The notes under the pieces: generated by a model | What the model was told of the DNA's origin: nothing | The model's database searches: none | Seen by the model: only the letters and a program-made list of their open reading frames with translations | Program-made: the position numbers and the translations under genes | Assembly: GCF_013408535.1 (NCBI RefSeq) | Contig: NZ_JACBZA010000001.1 | Coordinates: forward strand, 1,240,001-1,304,000 | Direction: 5' to 3' | Source of the DNA: Actinopolymorpha cephalotaxi | GTDB lineage: Bacteria; Actinomycetota; Actinomycetes; Propionibacteriales; Actinopolymorphaceae | DNA length: 64,000 nucleotides | Shown: positions 1 through 7,725 of the stretch, piece after piece | Position numbering within the stretch: position 1 is the stretch's first letter | How the letters are laid out: each line of letters opens with the position of its first letter

Positions 1-1
1 C

Positions 2-205
2 GCGACCGCCCACTACGTCACCGAGGTGCTGGACGAGGGGCCGATCATCGAGCAGGAGGTGGCCCGGGTCGACCACACGCTGACCCCGGCCAAGCTCGCC
101 GCGGTGGGCCGCGACCTGGAAAGCCTCGCCCTGGCCCGGGCGGTCACCTGGCACCTGGAGCACCGGGTCATCCTGAACGGCATGCGGACGGTCATCTTCC
201 GGTGA
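2..205 (+). CDS. purU: formyltetrahydrofolate deformylase, C-terminal end (partial)
   Basis: The window opens inside this gene; 67 codons and the TGA stop remain. The visible end reads [18 protein letters not shown], followed by [10 protein letters not shown] and a last stretch ending NGMRTVIF, which is the characteristic carboxyl end of PurU. PurU hydrolyses 10-formyl-tetrahydrofolate to formate and tetrahydrofolate, feeding formate to purine synthesis and balancing the folate pool. The closely related GART and Fmt formyltransferase domains share the fold, but the [11 protein letters not shown] series is typical of PurU. It lies 114 bases upstream of folD on the same strand, so two one-carbon genes are neighbours. 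The N-terminal ACT domain and the catalytic Asn/His/Asp lie outside the window and could not be checked. Confidence 0.9.
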   Translation, partial: ATAHYVTEVLDEGPIIEQEVARVDHTLTPAKLAAVGRDLESLALARAVTWHLEHRVILNGMRTVIFR

Positions 206-319
206 GCCGCCCCACGCCGTCCGCCCACCGCGAGGTCCGCCACACCCGCCCTGGTAGGAACGACGTACGGACGTGACGAACCTACGTCGACCGACACCTG
301 GCCCCGAACGAGGAGAGCG

Positions 320-1177
320 ATGAGCAGCGCACGGATCCTGGACGGCAAGGCGACGGCGGCGGCCATCCGCGCCGAGCTGACCGAACGCGTGGCCCGGCTG
401 CGCGCGCAGGGGGTCGTGCCCGGACTGGGCACGGTGATCGTCGGCGACGACCCCGGCAGCCACGCGTACGTCCGCGGTAAGCACCGCGACTGTGCGCAGG
501 TCGGCATCGAGAGCATCCAGGTCGAGCTGCCCGCCGACGCCACCCAGGAGGAGGTCGAGGCGGAGGTACGCCGGCTGAACGCCGACCCGGCCTGCACCGG
601 GTTCATCGTCCAGCTGCCGTTGCCGAAGGGGCTGGACGCCAACCGCGTGCTCGCCCTGATGGACCCGGCCAAGGACGCCGACGGGCTGCACCCGGCCAAC
701 CTCGGCTGGCTGGTGCACGGAAACCCGGCGCCGCTGCCGTGCACGCCGCGCGGCATCGTCGAGCTGCTGCGGCGGTACGACGTGGAGCTGGCCGGTGCCG
801 AGGTCTGCGTGATCGGCCGCGGCATCACGGTCGGCCGGCCGCTCGGGCTGATCCTCACGAGGCGCTCGGAGAACGCCACCGTGACTCTGTGCCACACCCG
901 TACCAAGGACCTGGCCGCGCACGTGCGCAACGCCGACATCGTGGTCGCGGCCGCCGGGGTGCCCGGGCTGATCCGGGCCGACATGGTGCGGCCGGGCGCC
1001 GCCGTGCTCGACGTCGGCATCACCCGGACCGACGCCGGCCTGGTGGGCGACGTCGACCCGGGTGTGCGCGAGGTGGCCGGCTGGCTGGCGCCGATGCCCG
1101 GCGGGGTGGGCCCGATGACGCGGGCGATGCTGCTGACCAACGTGGTGGAAGCCGCCGAGGCAGCTTCGGCCGGCTGA
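320..1177 (+). CDS. folD: bifunctional methylenetetrahydrofolate dehydrogenase / methenyltetrahydrofolate cyclohydrolase
   Basis: FolD interconverts 5,10-methylene-, 5,10-methenyl- and 10-formyl-tetrahydrofolate with NADP in the cytosol. The 285-residue product has the usual family length. The catalytic lysine motif is at residues 50-54 (YVRGK, Lys54), followed by QLPLPKGLD, the DADGLHP loop, the [11 protein letters not shown] segment and the C-terminal signature [12 protein letters not shown]. The nucleotide-binding loop reads [11 protein letters not shown] in place of the common GRSNIVGKP; this is frequent in actinobacterial FolD. The ATG is preceded by a GAGGAG ribosome site 5 bases upstream, which settles the start. 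It follows purU and ends against a convergent oxidoreductase gene with a hairpin between them. Confidence 0.97.
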   Translation: MSSARILDGKATAAAIRAELTERVARLRAQGVVPGLGTVIVGDDPGSHAYVRGKHRDCAQVGIESIQVELPADATQEEVEAEVRRLNADPACTGFIVQLPLPKGLDANRVLALMDPAKDADGLHPANLGWLVHGNPAPLPCTPRGIVELLRRYDVELAGAEVCVIGRGITVGRPLGLILTRRSENATVTLCHTRTKDLAAHVRNADIVVAAAGVPGLIRADMVRPGAAVLDVGITRTDAGLVGDVDPGVREVAGWLAPMPGGVGPMTRAMLLTNVVEAAEAASAG

Positions 1178-1181
1178 GTGA

Positions 1182-1206
1182 CTGATCAGCCGGGTTGGCT
1201 GATCAG
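1182..1206. terminator. bidirectional hairpin between convergent folD and LLM oxidoreductase
   Basis: A perfect 10-bp inverted repeat, CTGATCAGCC at 1182-1191 and GGCTGATCAG at 1197-1206, with a 5-base loop. It sits 4 bases after the folD stop. Its right arm contains the stop codon of the opposite gene (TCA at 1203-1205 on this strand). There is no T-tract, which is common for actinobacterial hairpin terminators. The terminator role is inferred from position and symmetry. Confidence 0.7.
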
Positions 1207-2129
1207 CCGAGCAGGGCCGGCGCGAGTTCGCGCAGCTGGTCCAGCCCGAGCCCGTGTTCGGGGGCGACCGCCTGCAGGAGCACGTGGTCGGCGCCGGCGT
1301 CGAGGTGCGCGCGCACCCTCGTGCGTACGGCGTCGACGTCGCCCCACGCCACGATCGCGTCCACCAGCCGGTCGCTGCCGCCGTCGCCGAAGTCCTCGTC
1401 GGTGAAGCCGAGGGTGCGCAGGTTGTTCGTGTAGTTGGGCAGCCTGAGGTAGTACGACGTGTGCTCCCGGCCCAGCGCACGCGCCTTGTCGGGGTCGGTC
1501 TCGACCAGCACCGCCTGCTCGGGGATCAGCAGCGGCCCGGCACCCAGCACCTCCCGCGCCCGGGCGGTGTGCTCGGGCGGGACAAAGTAGGGGTGCGCGC
1601 CCTGCGTGCGGTCGCGGGCGAGCTCCAGCATCTTCTGCCGCAGCGCGGCGAGCACCACCGGCGGGTCCTCCGTACCGCGGTTCGCCTCGTAGGGCGCGCC
1701 GCCCTCCAGCTGGTCGAGGTAGTCGCGCATCTTGGCCAGCGGGCGTGCGTACTGTCCGCCCCTCGCCTCCACGGCGGGCAGGTGGCTCACACCGAGGCCG
1801 AGCAGGAACCGGCCGGGGAACGCCTCCGACAGCGTCAGCGTGGCCGCCCTGGCCGCGGTCGCGTCCCGGGCCCACACGTTGGCGATGCCGGTGCCCATCG
1901 GGATCCGCGCCGTCGCCGCCAGCAGGACCGCGGTGTTGGTGAACGGCTCCTTCGATAGCGGGGTCTCCGAGACCCAGAGCGAGCCGTAGCCGAGCTCCTC
2001 GATCTCGGCGGCCGCCTCGCGGGCCGAGGCCGCGGACGCCCAGTTCAGGGAGCTGCTCCAGACGCCGACGGCGCCCAGCCGCTCCTTCCAGGTGCCGGGC
2101 TTGGGGGCGTTGCCGGAGAGGGGTGTCAT
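1203..2129 (-). CDS. LLM-class F420-dependent oxidoreductase (TIGR03620-like)
   Basis: A 308-residue luciferase-like TIM-barrel protein. Recognisable parts are the early ELGYGSLWVSE strand, the GTGIANVWARDA region, SEAFPGRFLLGLGVSH and a late DAGADHVLLQA segment, the order seen in TIGR03620-type F420-dependent oxidoreductases of actinomycetes. The expected chemistry is hydride transfer with reduced deazaflavin F420; the substrate cannot be read from sequence. The start at 2129 (ATG, MTPLSGN) was chosen because the open frame continues upstream only through sequence that encodes the TetR gene in another frame. A GAAAGG box lies upstream. It is 37 bases downstream of a TetR gene on the same strand, so the two probably share a transcript and the regulator probably controls it. 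FMN dependence remains an alternative. Confidence 0.88.
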   Translation of the reverse strand: MTPLSGNAPKPGTWKERLGAVGVWSSSLNWASAASAREAAAEIEELGYGSLWVSETPLSKEPFTNTAVLLAATARIPMGTGIANVWARDATAARAATLTLSEAFPGRFLLGLGVSHLPAVEARGGQYARPLAKMRDYLDQLEGGAPYEANRGTEDPPVVLAALRQKMLELARDRTQGAHPYFVPPEHTARAREVLGAGPLLIPEQAVLVETDPDKARALGREHTSYYLRLPNYTNNLRTLGFTDEDFGDGGSDRLVDAIVAWGDVDAVRTRVRAHLDAGADHVLLQAVAPEHGLGLDQLRELAPALLG

Positions 2130-2166
2130 GGGGGTGACCTTTCGTCGGTGGGTGGTGCGTACGTGG

Positions 2167-2892
2167 TCAGGTCGTCGGGTCCGTATACCCGGATTCCGGG
2201 TTCGCATCGGACGGTGCCGTACAGGTCCGGGCGGTGAGAGTGGTGAGGGCGACGTCCGCGACGCCGAGCAGCGTGCCGGTGTCGTTCGTCGTACGCCCGA
2301 GCTGCCACATCCCCTCGACCACCACGAAGAGGTAGCGGGCCAGCGCCGCCGTCGGGCCCGGGCCGGTGAGCTCGCCGGCCGCGCGCGCCTCGTCCAGCGC
2401 CCGCGCGACCCGGGCCGCCATCCGCCGCTGGTACTCCTCGATCTCCCGCGCCACCTCGTGGTCCCCGGGCAGCAGCTCGAGCGTGGTGTTGGCGACCAGG
2501 CAGCCGCGCCCGCCCCGCTGCCCGTCTGGTTGCCCACCCGGTTGCCCAGCCAGTTGTCCGGCGGCGCGTTCGGCCTGGTCGCGGACGAACCGCGCGACGC
2601 CCTCAAGCGGCGAGGGTGCTCCGGTGACCGTGGCGTCGAGCGCGGCCAGGCTGCGCTCGGCGTGCCGGCGCAGTGCCGCCAGGAACAGGGCGTGCTTGTC
2701 GCCGAACGCGGCGTACAGACTGCCCCGGTGCAGCCCGGTGGCGGTGGTGAGGTCGGTCAGCGAGGTCGCGTGGTAGCCCCGGGCGAGGAACGCCTCGACG
2801 GCCGCGTCCAGGGCCGCTCCGGGATCGAAGCACCGCGGCCGGCCGGGTGGCCTGCCCCGCGTGCGGGTGGGTACCGGGGCGATGTCCGACAT
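2167..2892 (-). CDS. TetR/AcrR family transcriptional regulator
   Basis: 241 residues. The N-terminal DNA-binding domain covers about residues 22-75: FDPGAALDAAVEAFLARGYHATS, then LTDLTTATGLHRGSLYAAFG as the helix-turn-helix, then DKHALFL. The C-terminal part contains GCLVANTTLELLPGD, typical of the subgroup that controls oxidoreductases and efflux genes. A Gly/Gln/Pro-rich run of about 20 residues (GQLAGQPGGQPDGQRGG) interrupts the ligand-binding domain and looks like a recent in-frame repeat expansion. The ATG is 7 bases after a TATACT -10 box, so the mRNA is probably leaderless. A perfect palindrome lies directly upstream of that box, which suggests autoregulation and control of the downstream F420-type oxidoreductase. 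Confidence 0.93.
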   Translation of the reverse strand: MSDIAPVPTRTRGRPPGRPRCFDPGAALDAAVEAFLARGYHATSLTDLTTATGLHRGSLYAAFGDKHALFLAALRRHAERSLAALDATVTGAPSPLEGVARFVRDQAERAAGQLAGQPGGQPDGQRGGRGCLVANTTLELLPGDHEVAREIEEYQRRMAARVARALDEARAAGELTGPGPTAALARYLFVVVEGMWQLGRTTNDTGTLLGVADVALTTLTARTCTAPSDANPESGYTDPTT

Positions 2893-2899
2893 GGGGTGG

Positions 2900-2919
2900 A
2901 GTATATGACCGATCGGTCA
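2900..2919 (-). promoter_or_regulatory. TetR operator plus -10 box of the tetR-LLM operon
   Basis: Positions 2906-2919 read TGACCGATCGGTCA, a perfect 14-bp palindrome of the classic TetR-family type. On the minus strand it is followed at once by TATACT (2905-2900), a near-consensus -10 box, and then 7 bases later by the ATG of the TetR gene. A repressor bound here would cover the -10/-35 spacer. The divergent dxr gene starts at 2975, so its promoter may be affected too. The palindrome and box are seen; the binding partner is inferred. Confidence 0.75.
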
Positions 2920-2974
2920 AAAACCCACCGAGACGCGACCGTACGCCACCCGGCCACTCCGATAGGGGACACTG

Positions 2975-4219
2975 GTGCTCATGCGTGAGGTGGTGCTCCT
3001 CGGCTCGACCGGCTCGATCGGAACCCAGGCGATCGACGTCGTACGCCGCAACCCGGACAGGTTCCGCGTCGCCGGCCTCGCCGCCGGTGGCGGGCAGGTC
3101 GACCTGCTCGCCCGGCAGGCGCTCGACCTCGGGGTGGACGTGGTGGCGGTGTCCCGCTCGACCGTCGTCCAGGATCTCCAGCTGGCGTTCTACGCCGAGG
3201 CCCAGCGGCAGGGCTACTCCCGCGGGGACTTCAGCGTGCCGAAGATCCTCGCCGGCCCGGACGCGGCCGCCGAGATCGCCACCTGGCCCTGCGACACCGT
3301 TCTCAACGGCATGACCGGCTCCGTGGGGCTGGCGCCTACTCTCGCCGCCCTCAACGCCGGCCGCACGCTCGCGCTGGCCAACAAGGAGTCGCTGATCGCG
3401 GGCGGCCCCCTCGTGCGGGCCGCCGCGAAGCCCGGCCAGATCGTCCCCGTCGACTCCGAGCACACCGCCCTCGCGCAGTGCCTGCGCTCCGGCAGCCGGG
3501 CCGAGGTGCGCAAGCTGGTGGTCACCGCCAGCGGCGGCCCGTTCCGCGGCCGGAGCCGGGCCTCTCTCGCCGACGTCACGCTCGAGCAGGCCCTCGCCCA
3601 CCCCACCTGGAACATGGGCCCCGTGGTCACGATCAACTCCGCCACCCTGGTCAACAAGGGGCTGGAGGTGATCGAGGCGCACGAGCTGTTCGACGTCCCG
3701 TACGCCGACATCGAGGTGGTGGTCCACCCGCAGTCGGTCGTGCACTCGATGGTCGAGTTCGCCGACGGGTCCACGATCGCCCAGGCCAGCCCGCCCGACA
3801 TGCGGCTGCCGATCGCGCTCGCGCTGGGCTGGCCGGACCGGGTGCCCGACGCCGCGCCCGCCTGCGACTGGACCAGGGCCGCCAGCTGGGAGTTCGAGCC
3901 GCTGGACGACGAGGCGTTCCCGGCCGTGCGCCTCGCCCGCGAGGCGGGGGAGCGGGGCGGCCTCGCGCCGGCCGTCTACAACGCCGCCAACGAGGAGTGC
4001 GTCGCGGCGTTCACGGCGGGTCGGCTGCCGTTCCTCGGCATCGTGGACACCGTGGCCGCGATCGTCGGGGAGTACGCTCACCAGGCGGGCCCCGGAGCCG
4101 GCGGGAACCCCCGTACGCTCCCGGAGGTTCTGGAGGCGGAGACCTGGGCACGCGCCCGCGCCGCCGAACTCATCGAGGGCCACGCCGCATCGCCTGACCG
4201 GGAGGGCTCCTCCGCATGA
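2975..4219 (+). CDS. dxr: 1-deoxy-D-xylulose 5-phosphate reductoisomerase
   Basis: Catalyses the committed step of the non-mevalonate isoprenoid pathway, converting DXP to MEP with NADPH. The NADPH loop GSTGSIG is at residues 10-16. [21 protein letters not shown] and the metal/substrate region around [19 protein letters not shown] follow in order. [15 protein letters not shown] and the [11 protein letters not shown] helix are family signatures. At 414 residues it is of normal length. The GTG at 2975 has AGGGGA 5 bases upstream; the ATG at 2981 is a possible alternative two codons downstream. It heads the block dxr-rseP-ispG, the standard actinobacterial arrangement, and is divergent from the TetR gene. 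Confidence 0.97.
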   Translation: MLMREVVLLGSTGSIGTQAIDVVRRNPDRFRVAGLAAGGGQVDLLARQALDLGVDVVAVSRSTVVQDLQLAFYAEAQRQGYSRGDFSVPKILAGPDAAAEIATWPCDTVLNGMTGSVGLAPTLAALNAGRTLALANKESLIAGGPLVRAAAKPGQIVPVDSEHTALAQCLRSGSRAEVRKLVVTASGGPFRGRSRASLADVTLEQALAHPTWNMGPVVTINSATLVNKGLEVIEAHELFDVPYADIEVVVHPQSVVHSMVEFADGSTIAQASPPDMRLPIALALGWPDRVPDAAPACDWTRAASWEFEPLDDEAFPAVRLAREAGERGGLAPAVYNAANEECVAAFTAGRLPFLGIVDTVAAIVGEYAHQAGPGAGGNPRTLPEVLEAETWARARAAELIEGHAASPDREGSSA

Positions 4220-4259
4220 ACCTGGAACTCACCTGCCACGGACCTGAGCTGGACGTGAA

Positions 4260-5549
4260 ATGGACCTGATCGCGATCATCGGTGCCGTCGTCTTCTTCGT
4301 CGGCGTCCTTGCCTCGGTCGCCCTGCACGAGATCGGCCACTTCGTCCCGGCGAAGTTGTTCGACGTCCGCGTCACGCAGTACATGGTCGGCTTCGGCCGC
4401 ACGGTCTGGTCGCGCCCGCGCGGTGAGACGGAGTACGGCCTGAAGCTCATCCCGTTCGGCGGCTACGTCCGGATGATCGGGATGTTCCCGCCGGCCCCCG
4501 ACGGGCGGATGCGCAAGGCCAGCACCGGGCCGTTCCAGACGTTGATCGAGGAGGCCCGCAACTCCTCGGCGGAGGAGACGCCGCCCGGTGAGGAGCACCG
4601 CCTCTTCTACACCAAGAAGTGGTGGCAGAAGCTGATCATCATGAGCGGCGGCCCGCTCATGAACATCATCCTGGCGGTGCTGCTGTTCGGGATCGTGCTG
4701 ATGGGCTTCGGCACCGACGTGCCCAAGCCGACGGTCAGCGCCGTCCCCGACTGCGTGGTTCCCGCCGCCGACGGCGCCCGCAAGTGCACGGCCGCGGACC
4801 CGCTGTCCCCGGCGAAGAAGGCCGGCCTGCGGCCCGGCGACCAGATCGTGGCCTTCGACGGCACCCCGGTCGGCTCCTGGGACCAGGCGTCCGGGCTGAT
4901 CCGCGAGGCCGGCGCCGGCCCGGTCACCATCGGGGTGGAGCGGGACGGCGTGCGGCGCACCCTGCACGCCACCCTGATCGCGGCCGACCGGCCGGACCCG
5001 AACAACCCCGCGCAGCTGGAACGCGTCGGCTTCCTCGGCGTCAGCCCGACCGTGGTCCGCGAACGCCAGGGGCCGGTCGCGGTGGTCGGTGAGATGGGCC
5101 GCCTCACTGCGGCGACCGCCCAGGCGATGCTGCACATCCCCGAACGCATGGTCGGGGTGGCCAAGGCGGCGTTCGGTCAGAAGCGGGCGATGGACAGCCC
5201 GATGAGCGTGATCGGCGCCAGCCGGGTCGCGGGCGAGATCGCCTCCGCGTCCCAGGTGTCGGTCGGCGACCGGATCGCCACCTTCCTGCAGTGGCTCGGT
5301 GCGCTGAACCTCTTCGTCGCGTTGTTCAACCTCGTGCCGCTGCTGCCGATGGACGGCGGGCACATCGCCGGCGCGCTGTACGAAGCGGTGCGGCGCGGTG
5401 TGGCCCGGCTGCGGCGCCGGCCCGACCCCGGCTACGTCGACGTCGCGCGGGCCCTGCCGGTGGCGTACGCGGTGGCGAGCGTGCTCATCGTGATGGGCGT
5501 CCTGCTGCTGTACGCCGACATCGTCAATCCGGTACGGATATCGAACTGA
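4260..5549 (+). CDS. rseP: RIP-type site-2 zinc metalloprotease (RseP/MmpA family)
   Basis: An intramembrane protease of 429 residues. The first membrane helix carries the zinc motif H23-E-I-G-H27, and the distal metal ligand lies in the LLPMDGGH motif (Asp365) in a C-terminal membrane segment. A single PDZ domain lies between them (about residues 175-255; GLRPGDQIVAFDGTPVG is the clearest part). Further hydrophobic helices are at about 130-150, 345-365 and 400-425. The family cleaves anti-sigma factors or other membrane proteins after site-1 proteolysis. The gene sits between dxr and ispG as in most actinomycetes. No strong ribosome site precedes the ATG; an upstream start is not supported by similarity. 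Confidence 0.94.
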   Translation: MDLIAIIGAVVFFVGVLASVALHEIGHFVPAKLFDVRVTQYMVGFGRTVWSRPRGETEYGLKLIPFGGYVRMIGMFPPAPDGRMRKASTGPFQTLIEEARNSSAEETPPGEEHRLFYTKKWWQKLIIMSGGPLMNIILAVLLFGIVLMGFGTDVPKPTVSAVPDCVVPAADGARKCTAADPLSPAKKAGLRPGDQIVAFDGTPVGSWDQASGLIREAGAGPVTIGVERDGVRRTLHATLIAADRPDPNNPAQLERVGFLGVSPTVVRERQGPVAVVGEMGRLTAATAQAMLHIPERMVGVAKAAFGQKRAMDSPMSVIGASRVAGEIASASQVSVGDRIATFLQWLGALNLFVALFNLVPLLPMDGGHIAGALYEAVRRGVARLRRRPDPGYVDVARALPVAYAVASVLIVMGVLLLYADIVNPVRISN

Positions 5550-5627
5550 GGTGCCGTACCCCGTGACCCAGCCAGTGACCCAGCAGTACGCGCGCGAAGG
5601 CGTGCGACGAGCAGCGAAGGGCAACTC

Positions 5628-6785
5628 GTGACCAGCATCGACCTCGGCATGCCCGCAGCACCTCCGCCCGTTCTCGCCGAACGCCGCCGGACCCGGCAGA
5701 TCCGGGTCGGCAAGGTGCTCGTGGGTGGTGACGCGCCGGTCTCGGTGCAGTCGATGACCACGACGCCGACTACCGACATCAACGCGACGCTGCAGCAGAT
5801 CGCGGAGCTGACGGCGACCGGGTGCGACATCGTGCGGGTCGCGGTCCCGAGCCAGGACGACGCCGACGCGCTGCCGGCGATCGCCGCGAAGTCGCAGATC
5901 CCGGTGATCGCCGACATCCACTTCCAGCCGAAGTACGTCTTCGCCGCGATCGAGGCCGGGTGCGCCGCGGTGCGCGTCAACCCGGGCAACATCCGCAAGT
6001 TCGACGACCAGGTGAAGGAGATCGCCCGTACCGCCGCCGACGCGGGCGTGTCCCTCCGGATCGGCGTCAACGCCGGCTCGCTGGACCCCAGGTTGCTACA
6101 GAAGTACGGCAAGCCCAGCCCCGAGGCGCTGGTCGAGTCGGCGCTGTGGGAGGCGAGCCTGTTCGAGGAGCACGGCTTCCACGACTTCAAGATCTCGGTG
6201 AAGCACCACGACCCGGTGGTGATGGTGCGGGCGTACGAACTGCTGTCGGAGCAGTGCGACTACCCCCTGCACCTCGGCGTGACCGAGGCCGGCCCGGCGT
6301 TCCAGGGCACGATCAAGTCCTCGGTGGCGTTCGGCGCCCTGCTGGCGAAGGGGATCGGCGACACCATCCGGGTGTCGCTGTCGGCCCCGCCGGCGGAGGA
6401 GGTCAAGGTCGGCATCAAGATCCTCGAGTCGCTGAACCTCCGCCCGCGCAAGCTGGAGATCGTGTCCTGCCCGTCGTGTGGGCGCGCGCAGGTCGACGTC
6501 TACAAGCTCGCCGACGAGGTGACCGCGGGCCTGGAGGGCATGGAGGTACCGCTGCGCGTCGCCGTGATGGGCTGCGTGGTGAACGGCCCGGGCGAGGCGC
6601 GCGAGGCAGACCTCGGCGTGGCGTCCGGCAACGGCAAGGGCCAGATCTTCGTCCGGGGCGAGGTCGTGCGCACCGTACCCGAGAGCGAGATCGTGGAGAC
6701 CCTCATCGACGAGGCCATGCGGATCGGTGAGGAGATGAAGGACGCCGGAGTAGCATCCGGGGCACCCGAGGTCGAGGTGCGCTAG
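5628..6785 (+). CDS. ispG: 4-hydroxy-3-methylbut-2-enyl diphosphate synthase (flavodoxin/ferredoxin)
   Basis: Penultimate MEP-pathway enzyme, reducing MEcPP to HMBPP with a [4Fe-4S] cluster. The cluster ligands are visible as Cys281 and Cys284 (CPSCGR), Cys316 and Glu323 (CVVNGPGE). The N-terminal TIM barrel contains VQSMTTT, the [11 protein letters not shown] strand, VADIHF and VRVNPGNI. 385 residues is typical of the bacterial two-domain form. The GTG start has GAAGGG 6 bases upstream. Together with dxr, 2.6 kb upstream, it places two MEP-pathway enzymes around the site-2 protease. Confidence 0.97.
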   Translation: MTSIDLGMPAAPPPVLAERRRTRQIRVGKVLVGGDAPVSVQSMTTTPTTDINATLQQIAELTATGCDIVRVAVPSQDDADALPAIAAKSQIPVIADIHFQPKYVFAAIEAGCAAVRVNPGNIRKFDDQVKEIARTAADAGVSLRIGVNAGSLDPRLLQKYGKPSPEALVESALWEASLFEEHGFHDFKISVKHHDPVVMVRAYELLSEQCDYPLHLGVTEAGPAFQGTIKSSVAFGALLAKGIGDTIRVSLSAPPAEEVKVGIKILESLNLRPRKLEIVSCPSCGRAQVDVYKLADEVTAGLEGMEVPLRVAVMGCVVNGPGEAREADLGVASGNGKGQIFVRGEVVRTVPESEIVETLIDEAMRIGEEMKDAGVASGAPEVEVR

Positions 6786-6861
6786 GCCAGGGACGAGGAT
6801 CGTCGGGACCGGTCAGTTCTCTCCGGGCGGCCGGTCGGTGACGATCACGAGGAGGCGGGGG

Positions 6862-7707
6862 ATGCTCGACACCACCGAGCGGGTCCGGCTCCTGCGCACG
6901 TCCGACCTTCGCGCGGTCCGGCGGCTGCTGGACGCCGATCCGGTGACCAACGTGTTCATCGACGCCCGGGTGCGCGCCGCCGGCAGCGATCTGCGCCGGA
7001 TGGGCGGGCAGCTGTGGGGGTACGGCGACGGCGGTCGGCTCACGTCGTTGTGCTTCGCCGGCGCCAACCTCGTACCCGTCGCGGCCACGCCGGCCGCCGT
7101 CACGGCGTTCGCCGAGCTGGCCCTGCGGTACGGCCGTAACTGCTCGTCGGTGTGGGGCCCGCGCGACGCGGTGGCGCCGCTGTGGGACGCGCTCGCGCCG
7201 ACCTGGGGACCGGCCCGCGGGGTGCGCGGCGACCAGCCGTTCCTCACCACCCGCGACCAGCCCGCGGTGCCCGCCGACCCGGCCGTGCGCCGGGTCCGCA
7301 TCGACGAGCTCGACCCGCTCTACCGCGCCAGCGTGGCGTTCTTCCACGAGGAGCTCGGGGTGAGCCCCGAGGATCGCGACGGCGGGGCCTACTACCGTGC
7401 CCGGGTCGCGGAGCTCATCGCCCGGGGGCACGCGTTCGCGCGGTTCGAGGACGGCGAGGTCGTCTTCAAGGCCGAGATCGGTGTGGCCACCCCGCGGGCG
7501 TTCCAGATCCAGGGCGTGTGGGTGCGGCCGGACCGGCGGGGCGAGGGACTGTCCGCACCCGGGGTCGCGGCGGTGACCGCGGCCGGGCTGCGTGACGTGG
7601 CGCCGGTGGCTACGTTGTACGTCAACGACTTCAACCACGCGGCACGGCGCACCTACGAACGCGTCGGCTTCACCCATGCCGACACGTTCATGACCGTGCT
7701 GTTCTGA
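6862..7707 (+). CDS. GNAT-family acetyltransferase with N-terminal DUF4081 domain
   Basis: 281 residues. The N-terminal half (about 1-130) matches the DUF4081 type: LLRTSDLRAVRRLLDADPV, NVFIDARV, and GANLVPVAAT. The C-terminal half is a GNAT fold with the acetyl-CoA loop around VRPDRRGEGLSAPGVAAV and the late YVNDFNHAARRTYERVGF helix. This gene regularly follows ispG in actinomycetes. Its acceptor substrate is unknown. A GAGGAGG ribosome site at 6849-6855 with 6-base spacing supports the ATG at 6862 over the GTG eight codons upstream. Confidence 0.88.
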   Translation: MLDTTERVRLLRTSDLRAVRRLLDADPVTNVFIDARVRAAGSDLRRMGGQLWGYGDGGRLTSLCFAGANLVPVAATPAAVTAFAELALRYGRNCSSVWGPRDAVAPLWDALAPTWGPARGVRGDQPFLTTRDQPAVPADPAVRRVRIDELDPLYRASVAFFHEELGVSPEDRDGGAYYRARVAELIARGHAFARFEDGEVVFKAEIGVATPRAFQIQGVWVRPDRRGEGLSAPGVAAVTAAGLRDVAPVATLYVNDFNHAARRTYERVGFTHADTFMTVLF

Positions 7708-7725
7708 ACAGCGGTAGGGAGCGGT

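Noticed and set aside
2130-2606. N-terminal extension of the F420-type oxidoreductase into the TetR gene
   Set aside because: The extension translates TetR coding sequence in another frame; an ATG at 2129 begins exactly where family similarity starts.
2603-4183. Long open frame antisense to dxr (about 526 codons)
   Set aside because: It is the mirror of a strongly coding GC-rich gene; its product is Arg/Gly/His-rich with no family resemblance, while dxr has a complete set of motifs.
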